The translations under genes were made by a program, and so were the position numbers. Below are positions 34,453 through 44,753 of a stretch of DNA of 64,000 nt, one piece after another. Location of the stretch: contig NZ_FOUB01000018.1 of the NCBI RefSeq assembly GCF_900114745.1, forward strand, positions 1 to 64,000, written 5' to 3'. The DNA is from Nitrosomonas communis. Its GTDB lineage: Bacteria > Pseudomonadota > Gammaproteobacteria > Burkholderiales > Nitrosomonadaceae. The stretch's first letter is position 1, and the number at the start of each line of letters is the position of its first letter. The notes under the pieces were generated by a model. That model worked only from the letters and a program-made list of their open reading frames with translations. It searched no databases and was not told the origin of the DNA.

Positions 34453-37400
34453 CTAAGGTACAAAAATATCTCCTTTGAGAATCCTCTCTTGACGGTACCG
34501 TTTCCTCTCCAATCGCTCGAGAGGGTCCAACTGCTTTCTGTACTCAACCGGTCCTGGACCATACTCTTGAAATTCTCTTATGCTCTGATAAGCCTTTATT
34601 CCTTCGTCAATCTTCTTCATGCCTTCTTCTATTTTTTCTTTGGCATACGATACCCCACCGAACGTAAAAAAATCTGCCGCTTCAATGGCTGCCGCATCGA
34701 TATCACCGTGAGCGAGATGCCACACAATCGTAGCACCTGACACGACAGCCCCGACGACCACTGCCGCCTTGCCGAGGAACTTCGCTCCTTGCAGTGCTTT
34801 ACCGCCATATCCCCTCCAGCGTCTGGCCGGCCCACTTTTCTTTTTTGTCCCCCCGCCACCACCGGTACCTTTGTCCCCAGCAGGTGTGCTGGTTTTCTTA
34901 CCTTCGAGCTCATCGATTTTTCGTTCCAAATCGTCTACTTCTGTTTCGGCCAAGCTTGCCTGATCCGCCTTGCCGTACCTGACATCGCCACGCTCCACAT
35001 TTGGATCGCCTCCCAGCTTCGTGACACGGCGTGCCAGGTTTTTTACAGTGCTTTGCGATTTCTTGATGTCTGCCTTAACCTGCCGCACACGTTCTCCTGC
35101 AATCTCCAGATCCGATCGAGTCAACCCGTAGTGGACCCGTTTCCTCAACAACTCCGCTTCGAGCTTCTGCTTTTGAGCCGCGAATCCAGCCTCTTTGGGG
35201 TTGAGTCCCTTGATATCCGACTCAAGCTGCTTGATGCTCGCTTCGGTGCTTTTGAGTTCCACTTCAAGCTGCCGCTGTGAGCTGAGCGTTTCTGGCAACC
35301 TGTTCTCCACTAAATCTTTCAGCTTTGTACGCTCATCGATCAGCGCGCTTTCTGCCTCGCTCACCTTATTCGAATTTCGTCCATTTCGATCCATGAAGTT
35401 GATCGGATTATTTCGGCTGAGCACGTACATATTGATGTGGTCCAGAATGCCAGCCGGATCGGTAGACAGCCACGTGCCAATCCATGGCGCGTAGTAACGT
35501 GCCCCATGATAGTTGAGCCCGCTTTCTTCATCCCGCTCCTTTCCCGTATACCGATACCGCTTCAGGCTTACCTCCGTGGCGCTTCGGTCCGCCTGGTATG
35601 ACGTGCTGCCGTAAGGGTAATATTCCTCGTAAGAGAGGATCTGCGCCTCCTCATCCAATTCCAAGGTAGCGGAACCGAGGTGATTTCCGAATTGATAACG
35701 GACTAATTTGGCCGGTGAACCATCGTTGCCCTGGGTCCGGATTTCTACCAACGCGATGCGTTGCTTATCGTCCATGATGTGCAGCGCCTCTCGCTTCAAT
35801 TCCACCGTGTTACCATCGTTCTCATATTCACGGTAAATCTCAAAGCCTCCCAAATAGATGCGCTCTTTCTTGCGTGTCGAGGTTTGACCGGCAGCGGCTT
35901 GACGTTCGGTCACTTTGCGCACGCGCTGTCCGGCTGCGTCGTATACATAGTAGGTGGTCTCCGGCGTGCCCTCGTTCACGACCTGCCGCGCGGTCGCCCG
36001 CAGCTGATCCTTGAAGTCCCACTGCATTAAGCTGAGGTGCCGCATGGTGGTCATGTTACCGTGAGCGTCGTGACTATGCGGCTCAGGAATCGGTTGGTTG
36101 CCGTTTGGGTGGGCAGTGGTACTGCTCAGACGGTTGCTTTTCTTGGCAGGTTCAATCAGACTGTCTTCGTTATAAGCATAACTGCGGATCCAATTGCTAT
36201 TCGCCGCCTGATGAATCAGTTGCTCGAAATTGCCAACCGCATCGTAATAGTACGTTTCGCTATAGCGGCGCATGGCCTGCCCATCGCCTGGGTGCGGCAA
36301 ATGCACTCGAAATTGATCATCCCAGGTGGTCTGCGGCTGGGAAGACTGGCCGATATGCTCGCGCCCCTTTGCCTGGATCAGGCGATAAACCGCGTCGTAG
36401 CTATAGTCATTGCTGGGCGTCACCACCTGATTGTTGAAATAGATCGTCTGCTGAGCGGCGTCCTCAATCTGCGTGATGTTACCTGCGGGGTCATAGGTAT
36501 AGTTCAGGTCCTGCAGCCGCGTCTGGTCGCTCAACCGCGTAGTCTTGAGGCGGATCAGACGGAAGGTCAAGACGTCATATTCATACTCGGTCTTAACCTG
36601 ATTGCCGTACTCGATGAGCACGCGCTGGCCCCTAGCGTTGTAGTCGATGTTGCGCACGAAAGGCATAGCCACCGCCGCGCCGTGCAGGTGGATGTCCACC
36701 TTCTCCAACAGATTGGCTTCGTTGAATGTGGGATGATAGACGCTCAAGTCCGGCGCGGTCTGTTCTGTCGCCCGGTTAAGGGCATCGTAGCGAGTGCGGC
36801 TGATATAGATATCGGTTTCCAACTGCTGAATGCTGTCGGACCAATCTACAGTGGTCTTGTAGGCCGGAATTCGAGTGCCTTGCGGGTCGACAAACTCGGC
36901 CAATTGGCGTTGGCTTCGTAAAAGATTGCTCTTGAAGTCGTACTCATCAGTGGTGGCAACGCCGGCCTGATCAAAGAGTTGAACCATCTTACCGCGCAGA
37001 TTGTTCGCCTCGGGATTGGGGCGGGTTTCACCATAAACCGTGCGTTCAATAAGAAACTCTGGTCCTGTGTCTTCGCGGAAAGAGGTTTCGATAGATCGAC
37101 GCAATGGATCGTAAGCTGTACGGAACTGGTGGTTGCGGCTATTCCAAGCGTAGAGCGGATTGCCAGCGACATCGTTCAGCATCCAGCGCTCGCCCGCCTC
37201 CATGCTGACTTGGTGGATGCGGTTGCTCAGCATGTCGTAGTCGTAGCGCATGACGATACGATCTTTGGCATCGATCACCTCACGCTGGTTGCCTTCGATG
37301 TCGAGCACCACGCGGGTGGCATAATGCTCCTCAATGAGCGCGCCGTTACGCTCGAAGCGGTTGTGCGCAATGGTTAGAAAAGTACGGCCGAGCGAATCTG

Positions 37401-40400
37401 TGTGAGCGATGGCAGGTGTTCCAGCATGCATGGCTGCTTTCTCGGCAGCCTGCCGCTCAGGATCTGCCGGTGGTCTGCTTATTCGTTCTTGATACCAAGT
37501 AGGCAAGTAATCCACAGCCGGCAGTCGACGGAAGAAATCGCCGGCATTGGCATCCGTCTTAGGATCGGCGATCAGCACGGTGTCGTTGATGTCCCAGGTT
37601 TCCTGCTGCCACGAGTCGACTATCACCTTTTCCCAGGTGTGATTGGGATGCAGCGTGGCCACGACCCGTTCGACCGGATCGTAGAACAGGATGGGACTGA
37701 CGCCGGTGTCCGTCATCTCCCTCTCTTGTTCATAAAGAGGGGTCGAGCTGAAGAAGGGTTCGTACTGCCTGACGGGCTTGCCTTTGTTGTTGAACACGGT
37801 ACGCCCGCTACCGACCCAGCGCTGTGGCGTATCGACTTGCACAGGTTTGCCGTTAGCATCGCGCACCAGCGCACCCTGCTGCACATCGCCAGAGGAAAGC
37901 ATCACGTCGGGGCCGCGCTGTGGTGCGTCGCCGCGCTCAGCCTGCATCTTTTTCTGGATCTCCCGGCCGAAGCCGTCGGAGTAGGAAAAGCCGACCTGGA
38001 TTTTCGTCTCTGGGCCACCAGGATCGAAGAAGTGCGTCTCCCGCGCCAGCGTCGCTATGAAAGGGGGTTGGCCACTGCGTAAATAGCGGTCGAGATCATA
38101 AACGATGCGGGTAGTGGCTTTGCCCAGCAGGGAGTCTGCCTGGCCGTGCGGGTCAGCGACGAAGGCTTGCAACGCCACGAGCGGCGGATCGGGATCGAAA
38201 TCTTCCAGCAGATCGCCGAGGGTTTGCCCGATCTTGCCCTTCACAGCAGTGGCGACCACCATGCCGAAGATGTCGAAGGCCACTTCGGAGCGGTTCCCAT
38301 TTGGGTCGGTCATTAACCGAGCTGCTAGTATGCGATAGTCGTTCTGTGCGCGAATTGTGTTGCTGAGCGCATCACGTGTCTCTACCGTGAGTAGCTTGTG
38401 ATCATCGTAGATGACAACGGTCTCGGTGTTATGTACGTCAGTATGGAACGGATTGCGGTAACGATGCGGTAAGAAAAAGTGACTCCGGGCATGGGTCAAC
38501 TCTGCTGCTGCATTGTCAGTTATATTTGGCGAGAAAAACACCCGACCGGATGGCAGCCACCAATGGTCATTTTTATCCAGATCGACATAACCGCCGCGCT
38601 CAGCGCCTCCACCTTCCAGCACATCTGCGGGATTGGCCGGAAGCAAACTCTGGCCGTTGCGCTTATAGACGTTATTTAAAAGGCCTGGCGTGAAAGTAAG
38701 CTGATAACTTTCGCCCGGTAAGGCCTGCGATTCCATCTTGCCCAACGGTAAAAATATAAGGGGGTTATTGTTCTGGACTGCTCCGAGGTCATCTGGCCGG
38801 TAGTATGTGCGCACCTGCTCGATCCACCGCTTCTGCAATATACTCGCAGCCGGGTTCTGCTCATAATCAATAGGCACAGCACCAGCGCCAGCAGTTAGCA
38901 TCTCTGTTACGGTAAAACGGTTCTGTCCCATGGGTAGGTGCAGTCCAGTCAGCTCAAAGCAGCGCGACTCACTGGGCAGCGGGCTACGATAAACGTCGGC
39001 ATCCTCAATGGCATTAGTTACATTATTTTCTCTGTAGGTGACGTGAATTTCAGTCTGCTTAGTCTGGGCTTCTACCGACAAAGTCGGGTCCGGTTGGCGG
39101 CGGCCGTAACCAATAGCCGCCGATTTCAGCACATTACCGAAGCCATCTACCTCGAGCGTCAGCACATGGGAAATACGCGGATCACTCGGGTTACGTTCAT
39201 AGTGATAGCTGACAGCTTCTCGGGTGTGGGTGAAGAAGACCGCATGGCGGTTTTTGTCACGCGGCTGCAAAAGCCGGACGGTAAAGTTCTGCTCGACAAC
39301 ATTATAGGGATGCTTTGCTTTATCCGTGCCATCCAGCGCATATACCTCCTGACGCAGCATAGCACCTTTCAGCGCGCGACAGGCTTCGCGCTCTTCCTCG
39401 ACCGTTAAATCTTCAGGCAGCACGGTATCTTCAAGCAAAAGCTGCCTCGCTTGAATATCACTCAGCCCTGGCTCGCGGTAATACTCACCAACGTCCCTTT
39501 CATTCAACAGTCCGGCGAAAAAATTGGTGACATGACCGCGACCAAGATAAATCCCGGTATGAAACCAGGTTTTGGTATGAACAGGCGCCACATGAGAGGT
39601 TTCGTCGATATTACTGGCTGCTTCCTCACCTCCTATCGGGGCAAAGGAGCTGAATTGTTCAGTGTCAAACTGTTCCACCATGCCGAAGCCACGGAACTCT
39701 CGTTCCTCGCCATCGAAGTAACCGTGGTGATAAGCATAGCGCGTGACGAAATAGTTATTGCTGATATGATCGAATGTCTCGACTCGTTCAACCACATGTA
39801 CTGGGAACGGCAAACGGGTGACCCAGGGCTTTCCTTCCTGTTTGTCTTTTAAATAAAAATAGGTGGAAGGGAGGTATTTCACCCGAGTTTCGGCACCTAG
39901 ATTATTGATGGTCTTGATGAGCAAATGCGGTTTATGCTCCCCCATCAAGTTCACATAACGCATGGGCCGTTGCATATCCCTTTGTAATGGCGATGACCAC
40001 ACCAGACAAGCAGTACCATTTCCGAGCAAATCAGTAGGAGCGATATTGACCAAATCATCTACACGAGAAAAAACGTTTAAATACACCGGCTCACTCCAGC
40101 TATTACCTGATTGGTTGAAATACAGGCGTATACCCTCGCGGTGTAGATAAATTACATCGGTGGTGCCAGTGCCATCAATATCAGCCAGTCGAATGCGTTC
40201 GTGCTCGAATTCAGTTGGATTGTCGAAAAAAGGGGGATGATCCATAGCTATCTTGGCACCGAAACGACCATAGCCAAGGTTGGGCCAGTAGCAGATCTCA
40301 CCATTTCGGATACGTACTAAATCAGTAAGGCCATCACCGCTTAAATCAGCCAGATAGATGGATTGCGTAGCATCAGCGAATATCAAGCGAGGGCCTTTCT

Positions 40401-42171
40401 CTTCATCCAGGGATTGAGCCATTCTTTGTGCCGGGCCAAAGCCGTTTTCTGCCAGTGAGGCATGCCAGATAAAAGCTTCATCTTCTGTAATCAGCACGTC
40501 GGCATGACCATCCCCATCCAGATCAATAAATTTGAGGTTTGGACTGCGCATCTCATGATTTGGCAGTGACTTAAATGGGCGAAAGGATTGCCAGCCTTCC
40601 TCTTCATCATGCTCGTACAAACCGGGTATGGTGTTATCTAACATCACCAGGTCTGGCTGGCCATCCCCTGCTAAATCCATAAACTGCGCACCACCAGCCA
40701 GAGCTAGATTGGGTTTGGTCATGACATGCTCAATCGGCGCAAATTCGACTGGCTGCTTGCTTGTCAAATTGAAATTCCTGGGGCTCAGATTACGTTTGTA
40801 ATACCAAGCAGCTCCTTGCTCGGTCAGGATACCAGGAATACCCTCCCCATGCAGATCAGTCCATTGATAGCTTGCACCATCTACACCGATGGGCAAATTT
40901 TCCAGGCTAACAGGATCGACTTCCTCGACTATATCCTGGACGATGGGTTGGGTGTACTCGAATTCGAGAGGTGGCAGGCTGCGTTTTAGATAGGTATTGC
41001 CATTACGTTTGTAGCCAGCTTGGGTCACTTGCTTTAAAAAAGTATAAACAGGATTGCGAGCACTGATTGGATCTTGCTCATGAGAGTAGTTAAAGTCAGT
41101 AGAACGTACCAGGCAATTTTCTCCTACCCCTTCCTCTTCCGGGAAGTGATGGAACATGAGCACACGCTGACATAAGCGAGTGGTACGTACTTCAAAACCT
41201 GCACGGTAGGTGGAAAATGGGTCAAGACGGAAATTCCATTGACCTGAATCATTTGGCTGCGGTGCATTGACATCGTGCTCACCATAATCGAACACAACCT
41301 CAAACATCCAATCCAATTGTGTGTCCCTCAGAAAAGAAGGGCGATGCCCGTTATCATCTAGCGCAGTTTTTCGGTTGCCATATTTGATATGCTTTAGATA
41401 GCGATTGACCGCACGATGAGTATCATCACGTGCACCGCGATTGCGCTCATGCACGTAGCCCAAGTCGACGCCATCGCCATTTTCCGATTTGTATTCATAG
41501 AGAACTACATTGCCCTTGTCATCACAGATTTCGCAGATCAACCAGGAAAAGATATGGGTAGAATTCTTGGGATCCGAGATGCGTGCAGCAGCATCTTTAC
41601 CATAAAGCGTTAGGATGTTGTCCTTGGAGAGAGAACGCCAATGAATCTCACCGGTTTCAGTATTGGTCCATCGCTCGATACGAGCAAATAATCCTTCGGT
41701 ACGAGGCCGGTAGCGGTAGAGACGATAGGATGTACCCTCAATATTTCGTATATCACTCCAACGTGAACCATCCTCCTTCAGCAGCGGGACCAAATCTTCT
41801 GAGCCGAATAGTATAAACTCATCGGATTCTTCAGCCTCTTGATATTTGGGCAAGCCTTTGTCGGTCTTGCGAGTGATAGAGGGAATCGAAAGGCTCCAAC
41901 CAAAGCCAAAGGTGCCATTGCCGGCACCTGAGTCATATGACAATGAAAGCTGCGGACCAAAACCGGACCGCCCTGAGCTGGTGGCAATCGGTAAGCTTAT
42001 TGAACCTGTGCCTGTAACCGGATTGGCAGTAAATTTTTCACCTATACCACGAATGGCGCCGCCGCCTTTGGGTAGTGTTATTGAGGGGGCAGCGTTTGAG
42101 ATTGCCTGTCTATGCGACGTTTCACCTTCTTTACTTGCGCCAGAATTGGTTGAACGTGATGAATATTCCAC
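34453..42171 (-). CDS. Fused TcB-TcC toxin protein with unrecognised C-terminal domain
   Basis: A protein of about 2572 residues joining TcB and TcC. The N-terminus is SpvB-like (SLPIATSSGRSGFGPQLSLS). A beta-propeller follows at about 500-690 with repeated D-x-D-G-D-G motifs (LDLDGDGHADVLIT, LSGDGLTDLVRI). Then come the TcdB middle regions and RHS/YD repeats to the core motif GLNYHGARYYAPWIGTWLS and NPINFMDRNG at about 2207-2265. The C-terminal 300 or so residues are the variable payload: a long coiled coil, a GTGGGGG linker and a hydrophobic segment (AAVVVGAVVSGATIVW). The start is the GTG at 42171, with GGAAGGAG just upstream; an earlier GTG at 42222 lacks a site. Confidence 0.9.
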   Translation of the reverse strand: MEYSSRSTNSGASKEGETSHRQAISNAAPSITLPKGGGAIRGIGEKFTANPVTGTGSISLPIATSSGRSGFGPQLSLSYDSGAGNGTFGFGWSLSIPSITRKTDKGLPKYQEAEESDEFILFGSEDLVPLLKEDGSRWSDIRNIEGTSYRLYRYRPRTEGLFARIERWTNTETGEIHWRSLSKDNILTLYGKDAAARISDPKNSTHIFSWLICEICDDKGNVVLYEYKSENGDGVDLGYVHERNRGARDDTHRAVNRYLKHIKYGNRKTALDDNGHRPSFLRDTQLDWMFEVVFDYGEHDVNAPQPNDSGQWNFRLDPFSTYRAGFEVRTTRLCQRVLMFHHFPEEEGVGENCLVRSTDFNYSHEQDPISARNPVYTFLKQVTQAGYKRNGNTYLKRSLPPLEFEYTQPIVQDIVEEVDPVSLENLPIGVDGASYQWTDLHGEGIPGILTEQGAAWYYKRNLSPRNFNLTSKQPVEFAPIEHVMTKPNLALAGGAQFMDLAGDGQPDLVMLDNTIPGLYEHDEEEGWQSFRPFKSLPNHEMRSPNLKFIDLDGDGHADVLITEDEAFIWHASLAENGFGPAQRMAQSLDEEKGPRLIFADATQSIYLADLSGDGLTDLVRIRNGEICYWPNLGYGRFGAKIAMDHPPFFDNPTEFEHERIRLADIDGTGTTDVIYLHREGIRLYFNQSGNSWSEPVYLNVFSRVDDLVNIAPTDLLGNGTACLVWSSPLQRDMQRPMRYVNLMGEHKPHLLIKTINNLGAETRVKYLPSTYFYLKDKQEGKPWVTRLPFPVHVVERVETFDHISNNYFVTRYAYHHGYFDGEEREFRGFGMVEQFDTEQFSSFAPIGGEEAASNIDETSHVAPVHTKTWFHTGIYLGRGHVTNFFAGLLNERDVGEYYREPGLSDIQARQLLLEDTVLPEDLTVEEEREACRALKGAMLRQEVYALDGTDKAKHPYNVVEQNFTVRLLQPRDKNRHAVFFTHTREAVSYHYERNPSDPRISHVLTLEVDGFGNVLKSAAIGYGRRQPDPTLSVEAQTKQTEIHVTYRENNVTNAIEDADVYRSPLPSESRCFELTGLHLPMGQNRFTVTEMLTAGAGAVPIDYEQNPAASILQKRWIEQVRTYYRPDDLGAVQNNNPLIFLPLGKMESQALPGESYQLTFTPGLLNNVYKRNGQSLLPANPADVLEGGGAERGGYVDLDKNDHWWLPSGRVFFSPNITDNAAAELTHARSHFFLPHRYRNPFHTDVHNTETVVIYDDHKLLTVETRDALSNTIRAQNDYRILAARLMTDPNGNRSEVAFDIFGMVVATAVKGKIGQTLGDLLEDFDPDPPLVALQAFVADPHGQADSLLGKATTRIVYDLDRYLRSGQPPFIATLARETHFFDPGGPETKIQVGFSYSDGFGREIQKKMQAERGDAPQRGPDVMLSSGDVQQGALVRDANGKPVQVDTPQRWVGSGRTVFNNKGKPVRQYEPFFSSTPLYEQEREMTDTGVSPILFYDPVERVVATLHPNHTWEKVIVDSWQQETWDINDTVLIADPKTDANAGDFFRRLPAVDYLPTWYQERISRPPADPERQAAEKAAMHAGTPAIAHTDSLGRTFLTIAHNRFERNGALIEEHYATRVVLDIEGNQREVIDAKDRIVMRYDYDMLSNRIHQVSMEAGERWMLNDVAGNPLYAWNSRNHQFRTAYDPLRRSIETSFREDTGPEFLIERTVYGETRPNPEANNLRGKMVQLFDQAGVATTDEYDFKSNLLRSQRQLAEFVDPQGTRIPAYKTTVDWSDSIQQLETDIYISRTRYDALNRATEQTAPDLSVYHPTFNEANLLEKVDIHLHGAAVAMPFVRNIDYNARGQRVLIEYGNQVKTEYEYDVLTFRLIRLKTTRLSDQTRLQDLNYTYDPAGNITQIEDAAQQTIYFNNQVVTPSNDYSYDAVYRLIQAKGREHIGQSSQPQTTWDDQFRVHLPHPGDGQAMRRYSETYYYDAVGNFEQLIHQAANSNWIRSYAYNEDSLIEPAKKSNRLSSTTAHPNGNQPIPEPHSHDAHGNMTTMRHLSLMQWDFKDQLRATARQVVNEGTPETTYYVYDAAGQRVRKVTERQAAAGQTSTRKKERIYLGGFEIYREYENDGNTVELKREALHIMDDKQRIALVEIRTQGNDGSPAKLVRYQFGNHLGSATLELDEEAQILSYEEYYPYGSTSYQADRSATEVSLKRYRYTGKERDEESGLNYHGARYYAPWIGTWLSTDPAGILDHINMYVLSRNNPINFMDRNGRNSNKVSEAESALIDERTKLKDLVENRLPETLSSQRQLEVELKSTEASIKQLESDIKGLNPKEAGFAAQKQKLEAELLRKRVHYGLTRSDLEIAGERVRQVKADIKKSQSTVKNLARRVTKLGGDPNVERGDVRYGKADQASLAETEVDDLERKIDELEGKKTSTPAGDKGTGGGGGTKKKSGPARRWRGYGGKALQGAKFLGKAAVVVGAVVSGATIVWHLAHGDIDAAAIEAADFFTFGGVSYAKEKIEEGMKKIDEGIKAYQSIREFQEYGPGPVEYRKQLDPLERLERKRYRQERILKGDIFVP

Positions 42172-42249
42172 TCCTACTCCTTCCAGTGAAGATTCATGAA
42201 GCGTTACGCATGAACATAGCACCTCAAATAGGGCAAAAGCTAGGGACTA

Positions 42250-42342
42250 ATTGCCTTTCCAAATCAAAAATGACGCCGCAGACAGCATCAATAATATGGC
42301 AAGGTGAAGCCGACAAAGTCAGTTTTGATTTAGAAATAGAAT
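42250..42342 (-). repeat. Family A short inverted-repeat element, shortened copy
   Basis: A reverse-oriented copy of about 93 bp with an internal deletion; ends ATTGCCTTTCCAAATCAAAA and TTTTGATTTAGAAATAGAAT. It lies in the 495-bp divergent region between the TcB-TcC gene and the decarboxylase gene. The rest of that region (42343-42666) is AT-rich and should contain both promoters; none was firmly identified. Confidence 0.75.
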
Positions 42343-42666
42343 AAGATTATTCAGCTTTACAACGTAATAATGCTAAGGAGTAAGAAGCAAGCTAACAATA
42401 ATGCATCTGCATACAATTTTTATTCCTTATCATCAAAAATTTCAGCCATAGGAGAAAATTGTCCAATAATGGTCGAATTGTTGATTTAGATTAGATTAAG
42501 TTTAAACTCCTAAATAAAATTTATAACAAAAATTTTGTGCATAAAGAACGTCACAACAAAATAGTTGATGACTTTAAGCTTTTGTTAACCAAGATAATAA
42601 TTTCTAATTGAATGGTGAGAGTTCTCAGCTGTCACCTCTAGCATTCATTTTGATGACGTATATCTC

Positions 42667-44643
42667 ATGAAAAAACCAATCAGCCGTATTCTGCTTATCA
42701 ATGATGAAAAACTGATCCTGAAGGGATTCATCAAAGGATTGAACGACGCAGCCAAGTCAATGGAAAATTCTTTGGGGATCACTTTTACTGGCGTTACGAC
42801 TGCACGCGAGGCGTTGCAGGCAATTGAAGAAGATGGCGATATTCAGGCATTGGTGGTCGACGATAAGCTCTATACTCTGCAAAGTGAACGGAAAGGTGCA
42901 CGTAATCTGCAAATGACGGCATTAGAACTCGTCCAAAAAATTTCTCGTTTTCGTCCTGAATTAAATATTTATATTCTGATTGCACAAGAACAGCAGGATG
43001 AAGTCGTTGATGCCCTCTTCTCAGAAACGGTAGATGGTTATTTCTATCGAGAAGAACGTGATTATCGCGGTATGTATCGCATCCTTAATGCTCAGCTGCA
43101 AGAAAAGGCGCGCACCCCTTTCTATGATCAACTCAAGAGTTATGTCCTGATGGCAAAGGATGCTTGGCATACACCGGGGCACTCTTCTGGTGATTCACTG
43201 CGCGATAGCCCGTGGATAAGCGATTTTTATGAATTTATCGGTGAGCATATTTTCCGGGCTGATCTGTCGGTCTCCGTTCCCATGCTTGATTCGTTAATGG
43301 AACCCGCGGGAGTCATCGCGGAAGCGCAAAAAATTGCAGCTAAAGCATTCGGCGCACGCCGTACCTTTTTCGCTACTAATGGCACTTCTACCGCCAACAA
43401 GGTTATTTTTCAGACCTTACTCGCCCCAGGTGAAAAATTACTGCTGGACCGAAACTGTCACAAATCGGTACATCATGGCGTGGTGCTATCAGGGGCTCAT
43501 CCGGTTTATCTTGACTCATCGGTCAATAAGAAATTCAGTATTTATGGGCCGGTACCCAAACAAACCCTATTCAATGCCCTTGAACAACATGCTGATGCAG
43601 AAGCATTGATATTAACCAGTTGCACCTATGATGGTCTACGCTATGATCTCTCCCCGATCATTGAAGCTGCGCATGCAAAGGGGATCAAAGTTATTATTGA
43701 TGAAGCCTGGTATGGCTTTGCCCGCTTTCATCCCGCTTTTCGCCCCACTGCTCTGGAAGCAGGCGCTGACTATGCCACCCAAAGCACACACAAAGTATTG
43801 TCTGCTTTTTCCCAATCTAGCATGATTCATGTCAATGATCCCGATTTCAACGAGCATCTTTTCCGTGAAAATTTCAACATGCATACCTCCACTAGCCCGC
43901 AATACAGCATGATTGCAAGCCTGGATGTAGCCCGCAAGCAGGCCACGCTGGAAGGATACAAACTGCTTTCGCGCACACTGGAGCTTGCCAGAGAACTCCG
44001 TCCACAAATCAATTCTACAGGTGTATTTCAAGTACTGGAACTGCCCGAACTCCTGCCTGATGAAGTCAAGCATGACAATATTCAGCTTGATCCCACTAAG
44101 GTAACGGTGGATATTTCACGCTGCGGCTTTACTGTGGAAGAGCTGATCCGCGAATTATTCGAGCACTACAATATTCAAGTGGAGAAATCCACTTTTAATA
44201 CGCTTACCCTGTTGCTCACCATCGGTACTACTCGCAGCAAAGTCTCGCGTCTATATGATGCCCTGATGCGCATTGCACGCGAAGGCCGGGCTCCTCGGCG
44301 CCTTTATCAGACACCTGAAATCCCTCATTTTACTGAGTTGAGATATTTGCCGCGTGATGCATTTTACTGCGAGGGTGAATTAGTACCCCTATTGGACGAA
44401 GAAGAGAAAGTCAATAAGCATTTGGAAGGAAGAGTATCTGCCGATCAAATCACACCTTACCCGCCCGGCATCCCCGTGCTGGTACCAGGACAAACCATTA
44501 CCAACAGCATCGTACATTATCTGGTCAGTATACTCCGTTCACAAAAACGTGTAGAAGTACATGGCATTGTCTTTGACGGCTACTTGCCTTGCTTAAGGCT
44601 GCTTACGGCTACTGAGGAAGGAAGCTTGAGAAAGCTATCTTAA
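42667..44643 (+). CDS. Orn/Lys/Arg decarboxylase-family PLP enzyme
   Basis: A 658-residue enzyme of the large inducible amino-acid decarboxylase type (fold type I, PLP). It has an N-terminal receiver-like wing domain (about 1-130, RILLINDEKLILKGF, VVDDKLYTL), a PLP core with FATNGTSTANKVIF, DEAWYGFARFHP and the PLP lysine K376 in ATQSTHKVLSAFSQ, and a C-terminal domain with PYPPGIPVLVPGQ. Relatives decarboxylate arginine, lysine or ornithine, for polyamine supply or acid resistance; the substrate cannot be read from sequence. No antiporter gene is adjacent, arguing against a classic acid-resistance pair. At 658 residues it is somewhat short of the 710-750 of E. coli enzymes. Confidence 0.88.
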   Translation: MKKPISRILLINDEKLILKGFIKGLNDAAKSMENSLGITFTGVTTAREALQAIEEDGDIQALVVDDKLYTLQSERKGARNLQMTALELVQKISRFRPELNIYILIAQEQQDEVVDALFSETVDGYFYREERDYRGMYRILNAQLQEKARTPFYDQLKSYVLMAKDAWHTPGHSSGDSLRDSPWISDFYEFIGEHIFRADLSVSVPMLDSLMEPAGVIAEAQKIAAKAFGARRTFFATNGTSTANKVIFQTLLAPGEKLLLDRNCHKSVHHGVVLSGAHPVYLDSSVNKKFSIYGPVPKQTLFNALEQHADAEALILTSCTYDGLRYDLSPIIEAAHAKGIKVIIDEAWYGFARFHPAFRPTALEAGADYATQSTHKVLSAFSQSSMIHVNDPDFNEHLFRENFNMHTSTSPQYSMIASLDVARKQATLEGYKLLSRTLELARELRPQINSTGVFQVLELPELLPDEVKHDNIQLDPTKVTVDISRCGFTVEELIRELFEHYNIQVEKSTFNTLTLLLTIGTTRSKVSRLYDALMRIAREGRAPRRLYQTPEIPHFTELRYLPRDAFYCEGELVPLLDEEEKVNKHLEGRVSADQITPYPPGIPVLVPGQTITNSIVHYLVSILRSQKRVEVHGIVFDGYLPCLRLLTATEEGSLRKLS

Positions 44644-44745
44644 TTCCATTTCTAAATCAAAACTGACTTTGTCGGCTTCGCCTTGCCGTAATATTGATAC
44701 TGTCTGCGGCTCGTCTTCGCGTCATTTTTGATTTGGAAATGGAAT
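44643..44745 (+). repeat. Family A short inverted-repeat element
   Basis: A 103-bp near-consensus copy, ATTCCATTTCTAAATCAAAA to TTGATTTGGAAATGGAAT. Its first base is the last base of the decarboxylase stop codon and it ends 8 bp from the phoR stop codon, filling the gap between converging genes. A terminator role is likely. Confidence 0.92.
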
Positions 44746-44753
44746 AAGAAGGA

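Noticed and set aside
36037-36921. A 294-codon open frame on + inside the TcB-TcC gene
   Set aside because: It lies wholly antisense to a gene with clear RHS and beta-propeller motifs, has no ribosome site, and its translation shows no coherent domain.
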